From contig NZ_LGDV01000221.1 in NCBI RefSeq assembly GCF_001280015.1, positions 1 to 38,120 on the forward strand: DNA of 38,120 bases, written 5' to 3'. Positions 30,350 through 38,019 of the stretch are shown here, one piece after another. The notes below the pieces were generated by a model. The model was not told the origin of the DNA, did no database searches, and saw only the letters and a program-made list of their open reading frames with translations. Origin of the DNA: Streptomyces sp. MMG1121. Lineage in GTDB: Bacteria; Actinomycetota; Actinomycetes; Streptomycetales; Streptomycetaceae. A program made the translations under genes and the position numbers. Every line of letters begins with the position of its first letter. Within the stretch, counting starts at the first letter, position 1.

Positions 30350-31579
30350 TCAGATTCCGGAGGAGTTGTGACTAGGAGTCCGGGCTGTTTGCCCGGTCAT
30401 CGCGTCGACGAGTTCACCGGCGGCAGCCGGTCGCCGTGAGAGCGCGTCCGACGCCTTTGCCGTCACGTAGAGGGACACGACGAGGGTGAGGACCAGTGCC
30501 GCCCCTGCCGTGAAGACGCCGGCGGACGGCTCGGCCTGCGGGCTGCCGGCCTCCGTACGGGCGGAGCCGCTGAGGAAGGGGACCACCGAGAGGACGGCCA
30601 GACCGAGGACGACCTCGCCCCAGACGACCTTGGGAAAGTGCCGGAGCGTCAGGCGGAAGAGGGAAGCGGTCTCGTCCGTGCGGCGGGCCCTGGCTATGCG
30701 CGGCATGAGCCACAGCTGGTTGAAGGCGCCTGCGGTGACCAGCCCCAGGACGAGGAGGATTTTCACCAGCAGGGCGAGGCCGTAACCGGTGGTCCACAAC
30801 TGGCTGACTGCGCCGACGTGTTCCCAGCTCATCCACAGTCCCGAGATGAGGACGGCGGCGACGCAGATCATCGCGGTCAGGCTGAAGCGGCGCCATATGC
30901 CGGCCCAGATCGGGCCGGCGTTCCGGCTCAGGCGGCCGCGGGCGCCGGCCAGGGCGACCAGCAGGACGAGGCCGCCGAGCCATACCGTGCCGCTGATGAT
31001 GTGGATCTGGGTGAAGGCGAGGTCCAGCGAGGCGTCCGCCTCCAGCGGGACACTGGCCGGAACAGCGCCGATCAGTGTCACCGCGAGTGCGAGGGGCAGA
31101 GCGGTGAGGGCGATCGTGTCCAGACGACGCCGCACGCCTCGTGCGAACAGTGCCGTGAGGATGGTCGCCGTCACCAGGAGAACAAGATTCTGCACCAGGA
31201 AGATGGTGCCTTGCGCGATCCAGGATCCCTCGTCGGCGGGTGCGCGCAAGAACTGCCATATGCGCTGCGGGGCGAGGGCGTCGGCGAACGGCATACCGGT
31301 ACCCGCCCGGGCCACGCGTGCGGCGAGCTGAAAGTAGCCGCTCACGAGCAGCACCACGCCGGAGCATGCGAGGCCGACCGCCGACCGGTCGCGCAGCAGC
31401 GCGACGTCGTCGGCGGCGTCCGCCGAGCCACGGAGTGCGGGGCGCACCGCCCCTGCGTACGTCACGAGGCCCCCGATGGCGCCGGCGAGGCCGATGAAGT
31501 AGGCCGTCTTGGTCAGGGCTCGCCACAGTGGGGGCAGGGTGTATCCGACCGTGTCCGCGGCCAGCAGCAGTGTGTTCAT
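30350..31579 (-). CDS. CopD-family membrane protein under an iron box
   Basis: The product is 409 residues with about nine hydrophobic helices. The CopD signature appears in the second half: FTQIHIISGTVWLGGLVLLV (His pair region), then WRRFSLTAMICVAAVLISGLW, TTGYGLALLVKILLVLGLV and AGAFNQLWLMPRIAR. CopD proteins handle copper or, in related forms, heme or iron-linked redox metals across the membrane. The ATG at 31579 overlaps the 19-bp DmdR/IdeR box, leaving no room for a ribosome site, so translation may be leaderless. That makes iron repression likely. The divergent neighbour is a broken efeB, and EfeUOB-type iron uptake fits an iron-box locus. Function in iron rather than copper handling is inference. 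Confidence 0.87.
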   Translation of the reverse strand: MNTLLLAADTVGYTLPPLWRALTKTAYFIGLAGAIGGLVTYAGAVRPALRGSADAADDVALLRDRSAVGLACSGVVLLVSGYFQLAARVARAGTGMPFADALAPQRIWQFLRAPADEGSWIAQGTIFLVQNLVLLVTATILTALFARGVRRRLDTIALTALPLALAVTLIGAVPASVPLEADASLDLAFTQIHIISGTVWLGGLVLLVALAGARGRLSRNAGPIWAGIWRRFSLTAMICVAAVLISGLWMSWEHVGAVSQLWTTGYGLALLVKILLVLGLVTAGAFNQLWLMPRIARARRTDETASLFRLTLRHFPKVVWGEVVLGLAVLSVVPFLSGSARTEAGSPQAEPSAGVFTAGAALVLTLVVSLYVTAKASDALSRRPAAAGELVDAMTGQTARTPSHNSSGI

Positions 31580-31597
31580 AAGGTTAGGCTAACCTAA
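31579..31597. promoter_or_regulatory. iron box (DmdR/IdeR/DtxR-type operator)
   Basis: TAAGGTTAGGCTAACCTAA differs by one base from the palindromic consensus TTAGGTTAGGCTAACCTAA bound by iron-loaded DmdR1/IdeR. It overlaps the first base of the CopD start codon and lies between it and the divergent efeB relic. It would repress both when iron is plentiful. Confidence 0.88.
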
Positions 31598-31629
31598 GTT
31601 TGCAGGGTTGATTCCCGTTGTGCCGCGGT

Positions 31630-32271
31630 GGGCGTGGTTCCCACGCTGGGTTGCCGGTTGCCGGTTGCCGGTTGCCAGTTGTCCCGGCCGGGCCTGACTC
31701 CGAACCGCAGCGGCGGCGACCCCGCGATCCAGGCATGCGCCGACGGCCCACCGGTGGCCTTCCACGCCATCCGCGACCCCTCCCGGATCGGCCGGGACAC
31801 CGTGGTGACGACCTGGCCGCAGCTCGGCTTCGGCAAGGCCGCCCCCGACGGCTCCGACCAGCCGTGCATGCGGGGCGGCAGCTACCTGGTGGCCCGGCGG
31901 ATCGAGGGCTGTGACCACGACTACCTCATCCTGCGGCGCGGCTACACCTCCACCGACGGCATCGTCGCGTCGAGCGGCGAACTGGACGCCGCACTGTTCT
32001 TCATCGCCTACCGGAAGGATCCCCGGGGCAGTTCGTCGCGCTCCAGCGCAAACTCGGCATGAACGACGCTCTCAACGAGTACGTCCAGCACGTCGGTTCC
32101 GGCCTGTTGGCCTGTCCTCCCGGCGCCGCCGCTCCCGGCCACTTCTGGGCTCAGGAACTGCTCGCATGGCCGGCTGCGTCCCGCACCCGCGAAGCGCCGC
32201 CGCACCTTTCGGCCGGGGACCAGCCTCGCCGGTCGCGGGACACCCCGCCCGAGACCGCCGCGGGGGCATGA
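31630..32271 (+). pseudogene. efeB: efeB (DyP-type heme peroxidase) relic
   Basis: Fragments follow EfeB order: GGDPAIQACADGPPVAFHAI with RDPSRIGRDTVVTTWPQLGFG; CMRGGSYLVARRI; LILRRGYTSTDGIVASSGEL with DAALFFIAYRKDP; and, after a one-base frameshift, QRKLGMNDALNEYVQHVGSG with LLACPPGAAAPGHFWAQELL. Between them the GFKDGT motif and the proximal heme-ligand region are deleted, and the Tat signal is replaced by a heptanucleotide repeat. EfeB takes iron from heme or oxidises ferrous iron in the EfeUOB system. It is dead here; efeO and efeU are absent. It lies beside an iron box, so the locus was iron-regulated. Confidence 0.75.
31650..31677 (+). repeat. heptanucleotide tandem repeat, four units of GTTGCCG
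   Basis: Three exact copies of GTTGCCG and a fourth ending GTTGCCA, then GTTG. It sits in the 5' end of the efeB relic. Confidence 0.95.
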
Positions 32272-32400
32272 GTGCGAAACGTGCGCGTGTGAGCCCTGTA
32301 CGCGCCCCCGGCCGCACGAGAAAACTGCGCCGTGTATGCCGCCGGTGGCCGAAAACACCCGGTCCGGCGTTCAGCGTCTCGGAAAGGCAGGCTGATCGCT

Positions 32401-33123
32401 GTGCTGTTGCGTCTCCCCACGTCCATACCCGAAACCCGAAGCTGCCTTGCCGAGGGAGCCGTGCCGGTCGGCGGAGCGACGCTGGTGTGGGCTGCCTGGC
32501 AACGCGACGGCTTCCCCGAACTGGCCATGTCCCTGGCGAAGTTGCCAGAGGCCAACGTCCTCGGGCGGGAGACCCTGGGGGGCGCCGTGGTACTGCACAG
32601 GATCGACGAGCGGGTGCCTGACGTACTGCGGCTCGCGGCCGGTGCGATCGGCACCGGAGCTGTGCGTCGCACGGCGACGGTCGGCGGCAACCTCGTCGGC
32701 AGCACACTGCGCTGCCTGCTTCCCGCAGCCCTCGTCCTGGACGCCCGAGCGTCCGTGCTGACACCTGAAGGCGTCCACGAGGCGGACCTGGCCGAGGTTA
32801 CGGCCAAGCGGCCCCTGTTGCTCAGCCTGCGATGGCGGACCCCGCTTGCCTCCGCGTACCGCAAACTCCCCGCCGAAGCCGGAGGGCCACCGCCCCTCGT
32901 CGTGGCCTCGGCGCTGCACGCCGACGGCGGCACGGGCGTCCGCATCCGCGTCGCCGTTCGCGACGGATATGAAGCGCTCACCGGTGAGACGGCAGAAGGC
33001 ACCGACGCCGACCGGGCCGCCCGCGCGCTACGCGCGACGCCCCTGGGCGAACTGCCGGAGGCGGCCTGGGACGTCATCGGCCCGCAGCTCACCGGCCTCA
33101 TGAGTGGCCGCACCGAGTCCTGA
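32401..33123 (+). CDS. FAD-binding subunit of a molybdenum hydroxylase (CoxM/XdhB-like), solitary
   Basis: The product is 240 residues from GTG 32401 (LLRLPTSIPETRSCLAEGAV), with AGGCAGG about 9 bases upstream. Both FAD motifs of the family are present in modified form: VPVGGATLVWAAWQ (usual AGGTDL) and VRRTATVGGNLVGSTLRCLL (usual TIGGNLA). They are followed by AYRKLPAEAGGPPPLVVASA (usual FxRRxx...V). In molybdenum hydroxylases this subunit passes electrons from iron-sulfur centres to an acceptor. The iron-sulfur and molybdopterin subunits are not adjacent, and the protein is 40-50 residues shorter than CoxM. Either the partners are elsewhere or this is a stand-alone variant. Confidence 0.82.
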   Translation: MLLRLPTSIPETRSCLAEGAVPVGGATLVWAAWQRDGFPELAMSLAKLPEANVLGRETLGGAVVLHRIDERVPDVLRLAAGAIGTGAVRRTATVGGNLVGSTLRCLLPAALVLDARASVLTPEGVHEADLAEVTAKRPLLLSLRWRTPLASAYRKLPAEAGGPPPLVVASALHADGGTGVRIRVAVRDGYEALTGETAEGTDADRAARALRATPLGELPEAAWDVIGPQLTGLMSGRTES

Positions 33124-33255
33124 GAAGGCGAATCCTCCCGCGCCGCCGTCATCTGCGCCGGCCCGCGCAGAGTTGCCTTCTCTCATGATGGCGAATCCGC
33201 AATCTGCGTCGACCCGTGCAGAGTTGGCTGCTCTCACGGTGGCGAATCCGCATGC
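33124..33255 (+). repeat. two and a half degenerate direct repeats of about 54 bp
   Basis: The element GGCGAATCC...CCCGYGCAGAGTTG...CTCTCA recurs, starting at about 33127, 33190 and 33240. The best-conserved pieces are GCAGAGTTG and GGCGAATCCGCA. In one frame they read RAELPSLMMANPQSAS and RAELAALTVANPHATG. No start or family is clear. It follows directly on the FAD-subunit stop. Confidence 0.6.
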
Positions 33256-33351
33256 GACGGGCGGCTGCGCCCGGGGCAAGCTCGACATCTGGGCCTCCCA
33301 GCCAGGCGGCTGCCCCCTCGTCAGGAGGCTCTGGCCCGGGACGGCACGAAC

Positions 33352-33500
33352 ATGAAGGAAACCGATGCCGCGAAGGCGACCATCGACCACATGGTTCCGC
33401 TCGCCATGGCCTGGATTCCCGCACGGAAACCTGGGCCGCGGACCAGCGCAAGGCCTTCGGCAACGAACTGAAGGACCCGCAGCTGCTGATCGCACCTGCA
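33352..33500 (+). pseudogene. HNH endonuclease relic
   Basis: The frame first reads KATIDHMVPLAMAW (usual DIDHVVPLAEAWxSGA, holding the catalytic His). After a one-base shift it reads TETWAADQRKAFGNELKDPQ followed by LLIA (usual WTxxxRxxYANDLxxPxxLIAV). The C-terminal zinc or metal-binding part and the whole N-terminus are missing. It is a short non-functional fragment of the actinobacterial secreted HNH family. Confidence 0.6.
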
Positions 33501-33752
33501 CGAACTGACCCGCTCTCGCCTTCGCGTGTCAGTCGTCCGGCAGGGCCGCATCCCAGCCGGACGGCTGTCAGCGCTCGCCTCCACATCTCAGTGGGACGGT
33601 TCCAGACCCGCTGCGGGCCGGCCAGTGCCGGACGGGTGGGCAGTAGCCGCCCTGTTCGCCGGCGGAGTTGATGACGGCATTCGAGCGGACATGCCGGGCG
33701 TGGTCGAGAACAGCAGCCCCAAGCTGCTCAACGAAACCCACCACATACAGAG
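33501..33752. other. gap between HNH and transposase relics
   Basis: Nothing assignable. A plus-strand frame from GTG 33526 to 33756 is open but not recognisable. Confidence 0.35.
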
Positions 33753-34055
33753 GTGATGGACGGTCTGCTGCCTGACGCCGGTCCCGGGGAAGCGTTCGCG
33801 AAAGCGTCACGCTTCCGGGACGATCTGGTCGACTGCCTGACCGCGCGCGGAGACGAACTCTTCGAGCTTACGGACGCGTTGCTGTGCGCGGACGGGCCGG
33901 TGAGGGACGCCGGTGGACCTGACACCAGTGGCGGAGCACCGGCGCGCCCACGGCGCGATGGCGCGAAGTACGACGAGCTGGACTGCGGGACCGTGGACGT
34001 GCCCCGGCCGCGGCAGGTGCCGGCCAGCCTGCCCATGCCGCAGGCCGCCAACGGC
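33753..34055 (+). pseudogene. transposase relic (NF041680-like family), N-terminal part, second copy
   Basis: It reads ASRFRDDLVDCLTARGDELF with ELTDALLCADGPVR, then in another frame LTPVAEHRRAHGAMA, then again RQVPASLPMPQAANG. This is the N-terminal third of the same family as the relic at 6989-7245, here including the true start. At least two frameshifts; the catalytic domain is missing. Both relics point the same way, about 27 kb apart. Confidence 0.75.
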
Positions 34056-34239
34056 GTGTTTCACGTATCAGGGCAGGTCAGAGCGCCCACGCACATGCGG
34101 CAAGAGAGATCGAAAGCGGAGGTTGGCCACGTGTATAGTTGCGAGCCGCTATTGATCATTCGAGTGAACGGGGCGGCTCGGGAACGGCCAGGAGGACGGC
34201 TGGTTTCGGGCTCGCATTCGAATCTAAGGGGTTTGCGCT

Positions 34240-34899
34240 ATGCGCGTTCGTATTCGCACCTTCCTGCCTGTCGTGGCGGCGATAGTCACCGGAAGCGCGC
34301 TGCTCACCGCGTGCAACGACGACTCGGGCAGCTCGTCCGACAACACCGCCTCGCCGTCGCCGACGATGTCGGCCCCCGCTCCGAGTGGCACCAGCGCCGC
34401 GGGTACGCCCAGCGCGTCGGCGTCGTCCGCCGGCGCGGACAGCGGGACCTCCGGCAGCCCGGTGACGGTGAACAAGTCGTTCACCGACGACGTGATGGGC
34501 GAAAAGGCGACCGTCCTCAAGTACGTGAGCGGGTACCAGCCTTCGGCTGCCTCGAAGAGCAAGTACTCCGCGCTGTCGGATGAGGAGGTCGTCCTCGTCG
34601 AAGTGAAGGTGACGGCGAGCAGCAAGTACTACGACAGCTTCGGCGCCAACTCGTTCTACCTCACGGGCATGCCCAACGGGATCGACCAGGCGAGCACCAC
34701 CATCCTCGACGACGAGGTCAAGGCTGCCGGATACCCGCCGCTGCCCGACGCCGAAACGGGCAAGACCACGACCGGATGGGTCGTGTTCACCCCGGGCAAG
34801 GACACGAAGAAGCTTGTGCTTCGGTACAAGCGCCTCGCCGCGAAGACGTCCAGCGGCACTTCGATCTCCGCAAAGAACTTTGACATTCCTCTGAACTGA
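34240..34899 (+). CDS. lipoprotein with a DUF4352-like immunoglobulin-fold domain
   Basis: The product is 219 residues; ATG at 34240 with AAGGGG about 7 bases upstream. The signal MRVRIRTFLPVVAAIVTGSA ends in the lipobox LLTAC with Cys25. A Ser/Thr/Ala/Pro linker (26-75) leads to a domain of about 140 residues: DEEVVLVEVKVTASSKYYDS, GANSFYLTG, then TTGWVVFTPGKDTKKLVLRY. The pattern of extended strands with VxVxVxN/T...GxVxFxVP is that of DUF4352/telomeric-repeat-like extracellular domains. It is anchored outside the membrane; function unknown. It is monocistronic, with a strong terminator. Confidence 0.85.
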   Translation: MRVRIRTFLPVVAAIVTGSALLTACNDDSGSSSDNTASPSPTMSAPAPSGTSAAGTPSASASSAGADSGTSGSPVTVNKSFTDDVMGEKATVLKYVSGYQPSAASKSKYSALSDEEVVLVEVKVTASSKYYDSFGANSFYLTGMPNGIDQASTTILDDEVKAAGYPPLPDAETGKTTTGWVVFTPGKDTKKLVLRYKRLAAKTSSGTSISAKNFDIPLN

Positions 34900-34914
34900 C
34901 GCACAGAATTCCCG

Positions 34915-34943
34915 ACGGTCCGCCGATATCACCGGCGGACCGT
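34915..34943 (+). terminator. 11-bp hairpin with T-run after the lipoprotein gene
   Basis: ACGGTCCGCCG (34915-34925), loop ATATCAC, CGGCGGACCGT (34933-34943), followed by TT. It begins 15 bases past the stop: a classic intrinsic terminator. Confidence 0.85.
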
Positions 34944-35029
34944 TTGGCATTCTCGGGAACGACTCCCAGGTCGGGGTGCGATGTGCCGGACTTGTGCGAG
35001 GGACTGTTGGAAAAGTGCTGGGCACAGCC

Positions 35030-35415
35030 ACTCGTTGAGGACTGAGACCAGCGCAGTCGCCTCGTGACAGACGGCAAGCGCGCCGTAGTTCGTGGCCACG
35101 GCCCGGTGGTGCTCGAGGTGATTGATCCCGCACACGACCGCGTGGCGCTCGCGGTGGTCGGTCTTGCCGGACTTCGGCGGCCGACCAGGTGAGCCGAGCT
35201 TCTGGCGGTTGCGGATCCGGTCCGCCGGGACGGAGATCGCCGCCTTGAATCCGAGTCTTCGCGGGTAGGCCGCAGTCGCGGCGAGAGTCGCACGCTTTGT
35301 CGGCCCGCACCCGGTCCGGTCTCCTGATGGACCGGCCAGGACTGATCCGGGGTACTGGGATCACATCCAGGACCGGCTCGAACTGCGGAGAAGCGCCTCG
35401 CTGCTCGGCCGCGAT
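35030..35415 (-). pseudogene. IS5-family transposase relic (IS427-like group), second ORF
   Basis: Minus-strand segments in order: IAAEQRGASPQFEPVLDVIP, RRPDRVRADKACDSRR, then in a second frame LGSPGRPPKSGKTDHRERHA with VVCGINHLEHHRAVATNYGA and TALVSVLNEWL. This follows the C-terminal half of IS5/IS427 OrfB (AGQRGDSPQFExVL, DRVRADKAYxSRxxR, GRPPxFDxxxYxxRHAVECGINRLKxHRAVATRYDKLAVRYEAT). It has two frameshifts and its N-terminal half is lost. It abuts the Tn3 relic. Confidence 0.78.
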
Positions 35416-35464
35416 CAGCACCGTGATGGCGGCGATGATGTGCGTCGCCACGCTCCTGATGCTG

Positions 35465-35655
35465 CCCACTGGTCGGCGTCGACTGACGGATCCGCAGACA
35501 TAGGGCGGCCATCTCAAGCTCCTCGCCGGTGTTCGTGGAGACCTCCCGCCCTCGCCGTAATGGATCAGGTTGTTGGCGCGGTACCGCGCCTCGACCACAT
35601 TCAGACCCAATTCGATCTCGTGCTGCAGGTCGCGGGGCCAGAGCTGATCAGCAGC
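35465..35655 (-). pseudogene. Tn3-family transposase, C-terminal fragment
   Basis: LQHEIELGLNVVEARYRANN followed by LIHYGEGG, and then in a second frame MAALCLRIRQS. This matches the last part of Tn3-type transposases (REIEEGLNVVESWNRANxVIxYGKGG ... EEMSMLCLRILQSALVYVNT). It includes the region of the catalytic Glu (NVVE) but nothing upstream. The IS5 relic takes over where the final VYVNT helix should continue. Confidence 0.65.
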
Positions 35656-35656
35656 T

Positions 35657-36345
35657 GACTGCGGGGTCGAGCGGGCAGTGGACGGTATCCGGTGATGCGT
35701 TCACTCACGAGCGCGGATGCGCGTACGGCGTCGTACTCGTAGGCGCGCATGACGTTGTCGTAGTCGCTGACAGCGGACAGCAGGGGTTGGTGGCCGCGCG
35801 CCGCGGCGAGCAGTGGGCGCCGAGTATCTGGGCGTCGCGCAGCGAGGTGTTGGCTCCGACGCCGAGGGCTGGGCTCATCGCGTGGACTGCGTCGCCGATG
35901 ACGGACACGTTCGTCGGCTGCCAGGCAGCTGCGGGCACGCGGCTGCGCAGGGTCAGCGGCTGCACGGTGGCGACGTCCCACAGACCGATCACCGTATTCA
36001 CGTCGGGGTGCCAGGAGGAGATCCGGTCCAGGGCGTATCTCTTCAGTGCGGTGGGGTCGGTGCCGTGCGCCCAGGTCGACGGCTGTGCGGTCGGGCAGGC
36101 GTCGCGTCCGCACGGCGGAGTTGATGCCGTCCACGTCTATGAGTACGTCGGCGTCGGCGCGGTGTCCGTCGGCGAGGTGCACAGTGAGGTGATGCCGGTG
36201 TCCGGGCTGTGGTGGTGGCCGGTGACCCGGACGCCGAAGCGCACCACGTTCTCCAGCCCGGTGTGGAGGGTTCTGCGCAGGAGCGAGCGGTCCACCACCA
36301 GGTGTACGGGGAGGTCCGAGGCCGGGTTGGCGGTGCCGCGGGAGT
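35657..36345 (-). pseudogene. FAD-dependent aromatic monooxygenase, several frameshifts
   Basis: Pieces in order on minus: SRGTANPASDLPVHLVVDRS with LLRRTLHTGLENVVRFGVRV; VHLADGHRADADVLIDVDGI with NSAVRTRRLPDRTAV; NTVIGLWDVATVQPLTLRSR; and NVSVIGDAVHAMSPALGVGA with NTSLRDAQIL. The last is the GDAxHxMxPxxGxGxNxxxxDA motif of group A flavin monooxygenases (PHBH fold), and DGINSAVR is the second FAD motif. The N-terminal GxGxxG nucleotide fold is missing: the sequence changes at about 36345 into an MFS gene on the other strand. Non-functional. Confidence 0.7.
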
Positions 36346-36363
36346 CGCTTTGCTGTCACGATC

Positions 36364-37263
36364 TTGATCGCCGTGTCAGCGGGGCTGTTGGGACCGGCTT
36401 TGTCAGGTGGTTGGACGGCCCAACTGCCCCGTGTGTCGCTGGAAGAGCACCTGCCCCGGGCTAACGCGCTCGATGCCATGACGTTCAGCGTGGCGAGTCT
36501 GGTCGGTCCGGCTGTCGCCGGCGGCGTGGCAGAGACGCTGGGGGCCCCGACGGCCGTGGTGGTCTCCGCGGTGCTCATCGGCCTTGCGCTGCCCGCCGCC
36601 TGGATGCTGCCCGCCCGTCCCGATCGGGCGCGGGGCGCTCCGACAACCTCAGTGGTCAGCGATCTTGCCGCCGGGCTGCGAGTCGTCGTCGGAAGGGCGG
36701 CGTTGGCCCGAGCGACCCTCACCTCGGTCCTCTCGTGTGCTGCTCAAGGCATGCTGACGGCCTGCATCCCGCTCCTGGGCGAGCGTGTCCTGGGTGGAGC
36801 CGGCCGCGGCGCGGTACTGCTCTCCTGCACGGCGAGCTCCGCCTTGTTGGCCAACGCCGTACTCGCACGGTTTCCACGTTCGGTCGCCCCCGACACGATC
36901 ATCTGGGCCAGTGCCCTTGTCCAGGCTGCCGCGATGGCCTTGGCCGCTTCTTGTCAACCAGCCGTGCTCATCGTGGCCGTACTCATCGCCGGGATCGGTG
37001 AAGGGCCCCAACTGGCCGCCTTGTTCGCAGTCCGCCACCGGGAGGCCCCCGAACGGCTCCGTGGGCAGATCTTCACGGCTGGCGCCAGCCTGAAGAGCAC
37101 GGGATTCGCCCTGGAGGCGGCGGTGGCCGGACCGGTCGAGACCTGGTCCATTCCCGGTACGTTGGTGCTCGCAGCGAGCGTGGCGGTCCTCGCGGCACTG
37201 GGCTTCTGCGCCATCCCGTCGGCAGCCGTCAATCCGTCCGAGGACCGTGCGATGGCGGGTTGA
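36364..37263 (+). pseudogene. MFS transporter lacking its N-terminal third
   Basis: A clean frame of about 299 residues begins in the middle of a helix (ILIAVSAGLLGPALSGGW) and corresponds to helices 4-12 of a 12-helix MFS exporter. It shows RANALDAMTFSVASLVGPAV (helix 5 region) and a central loop PARPDRARGAP. The second half includes GIGEGPQLAALFAVRHREAP with ERLRGQIFTAGASLKSTGFA. The frame is open back to about 36346, where it meets the monooxygenase relic, with no proper start or ribosome site; a TTG at 36364 is only formal. The first three helices with the loop 2-3 motif are absent, so transport is unlikely, although the remaining sequence is undamaged. The break is probably recent. Confidence 0.7.
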
Positions 37264-37284
37264 TCAGGCCCAGGCGGCCGCCGA

Positions 37285-37963
37285 CTACTTCGTCCACCGG
37301 CTCGTTCGGGGGCTTTCGCGGGTCAGGCGCCGGGTCATCACGGTGATGAGTGCCCAGTTCAGATGGGCTTCCGAGTGCTGGGGCAGCCGCTCATAGTCGC
37401 GTGCGTTGCGGCGGGCGTTCATGTATCAGCCGATCGTGCGATCGACTTTCCACTGGGCGGGGCAGCACGACAAAGCCCTTGACTCCTTCGGGGCGGGAGA
37501 CGATGCACAGGGTGAGCCAGAGGCGTTCGCGGGACCGGTCCACGAGTTCGCCGGCGTAACCGCAGCTGTCCCGGCCGACGATGGAGGCTCCCTTGACCGA
37601 CTCTCCGACTGGGAGTCGACGATCGGCGTCACCGGGTGAGGGCAGCGGCCCTTGCCTGTACGGATCTGGGTCCGGAGCTGATCAGGGATGCAGGTGACCA
37701 CTCTGGCCCGGTTCCACTTCCAGAAAACCGTAATCCGTCTCCCACGGAGGGAAATCCGCAGACAGGGCCCTCCGCTTCGCGCCGTTGTCGACGATGCAGT
37801 GGATACCGTCGACGATTTTTCGCCGCGGCCGCTTCTCCGGGTGCCCGTCCGTCTTGTTTTGACAGGCCTGGACCGGCAGCAGAGGTTCCAGAAGAGCCCA
37901 CTCGGCAACGGAGGTGTCGAACGGTAGCGGCGGCGACAGACTGAAGCGCGCATAGCACTGCAC
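37285..37963 (-). pseudogene. IS5-family transposase, internally deleted and frameshifted
   Basis: From the ATG at 37963: SVAEWALLEPLLPVQACQNK with DGHPEKRPRRKIVDGIHCIV and SADFPPWETDYGFLEVEPGQ. This is the DUF4096 N-terminus of IS5-family transposases (DAQWALIEPLLP, GRPEKHxRRxIVxAIxYVV, LPADFPPWxTVY). Then, in other frames: DQLRTQIRTGKGRCPHPVTP with IVDSQS (catalytic Asp), GRDSCGYAGELVD (second Asp), and finally ITVMTRRLTRESPR, the C-terminus. Large parts of the core are deleted. The order and both ends are preserved, so the element decayed in place. Confidence 0.8.
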
Positions 37964-38019
37964 CGCCGCCGAGCACGGTCAAGCCCGCAACCTTCGCCAT
38001 TCGGGCGGCCAAACCGTCC

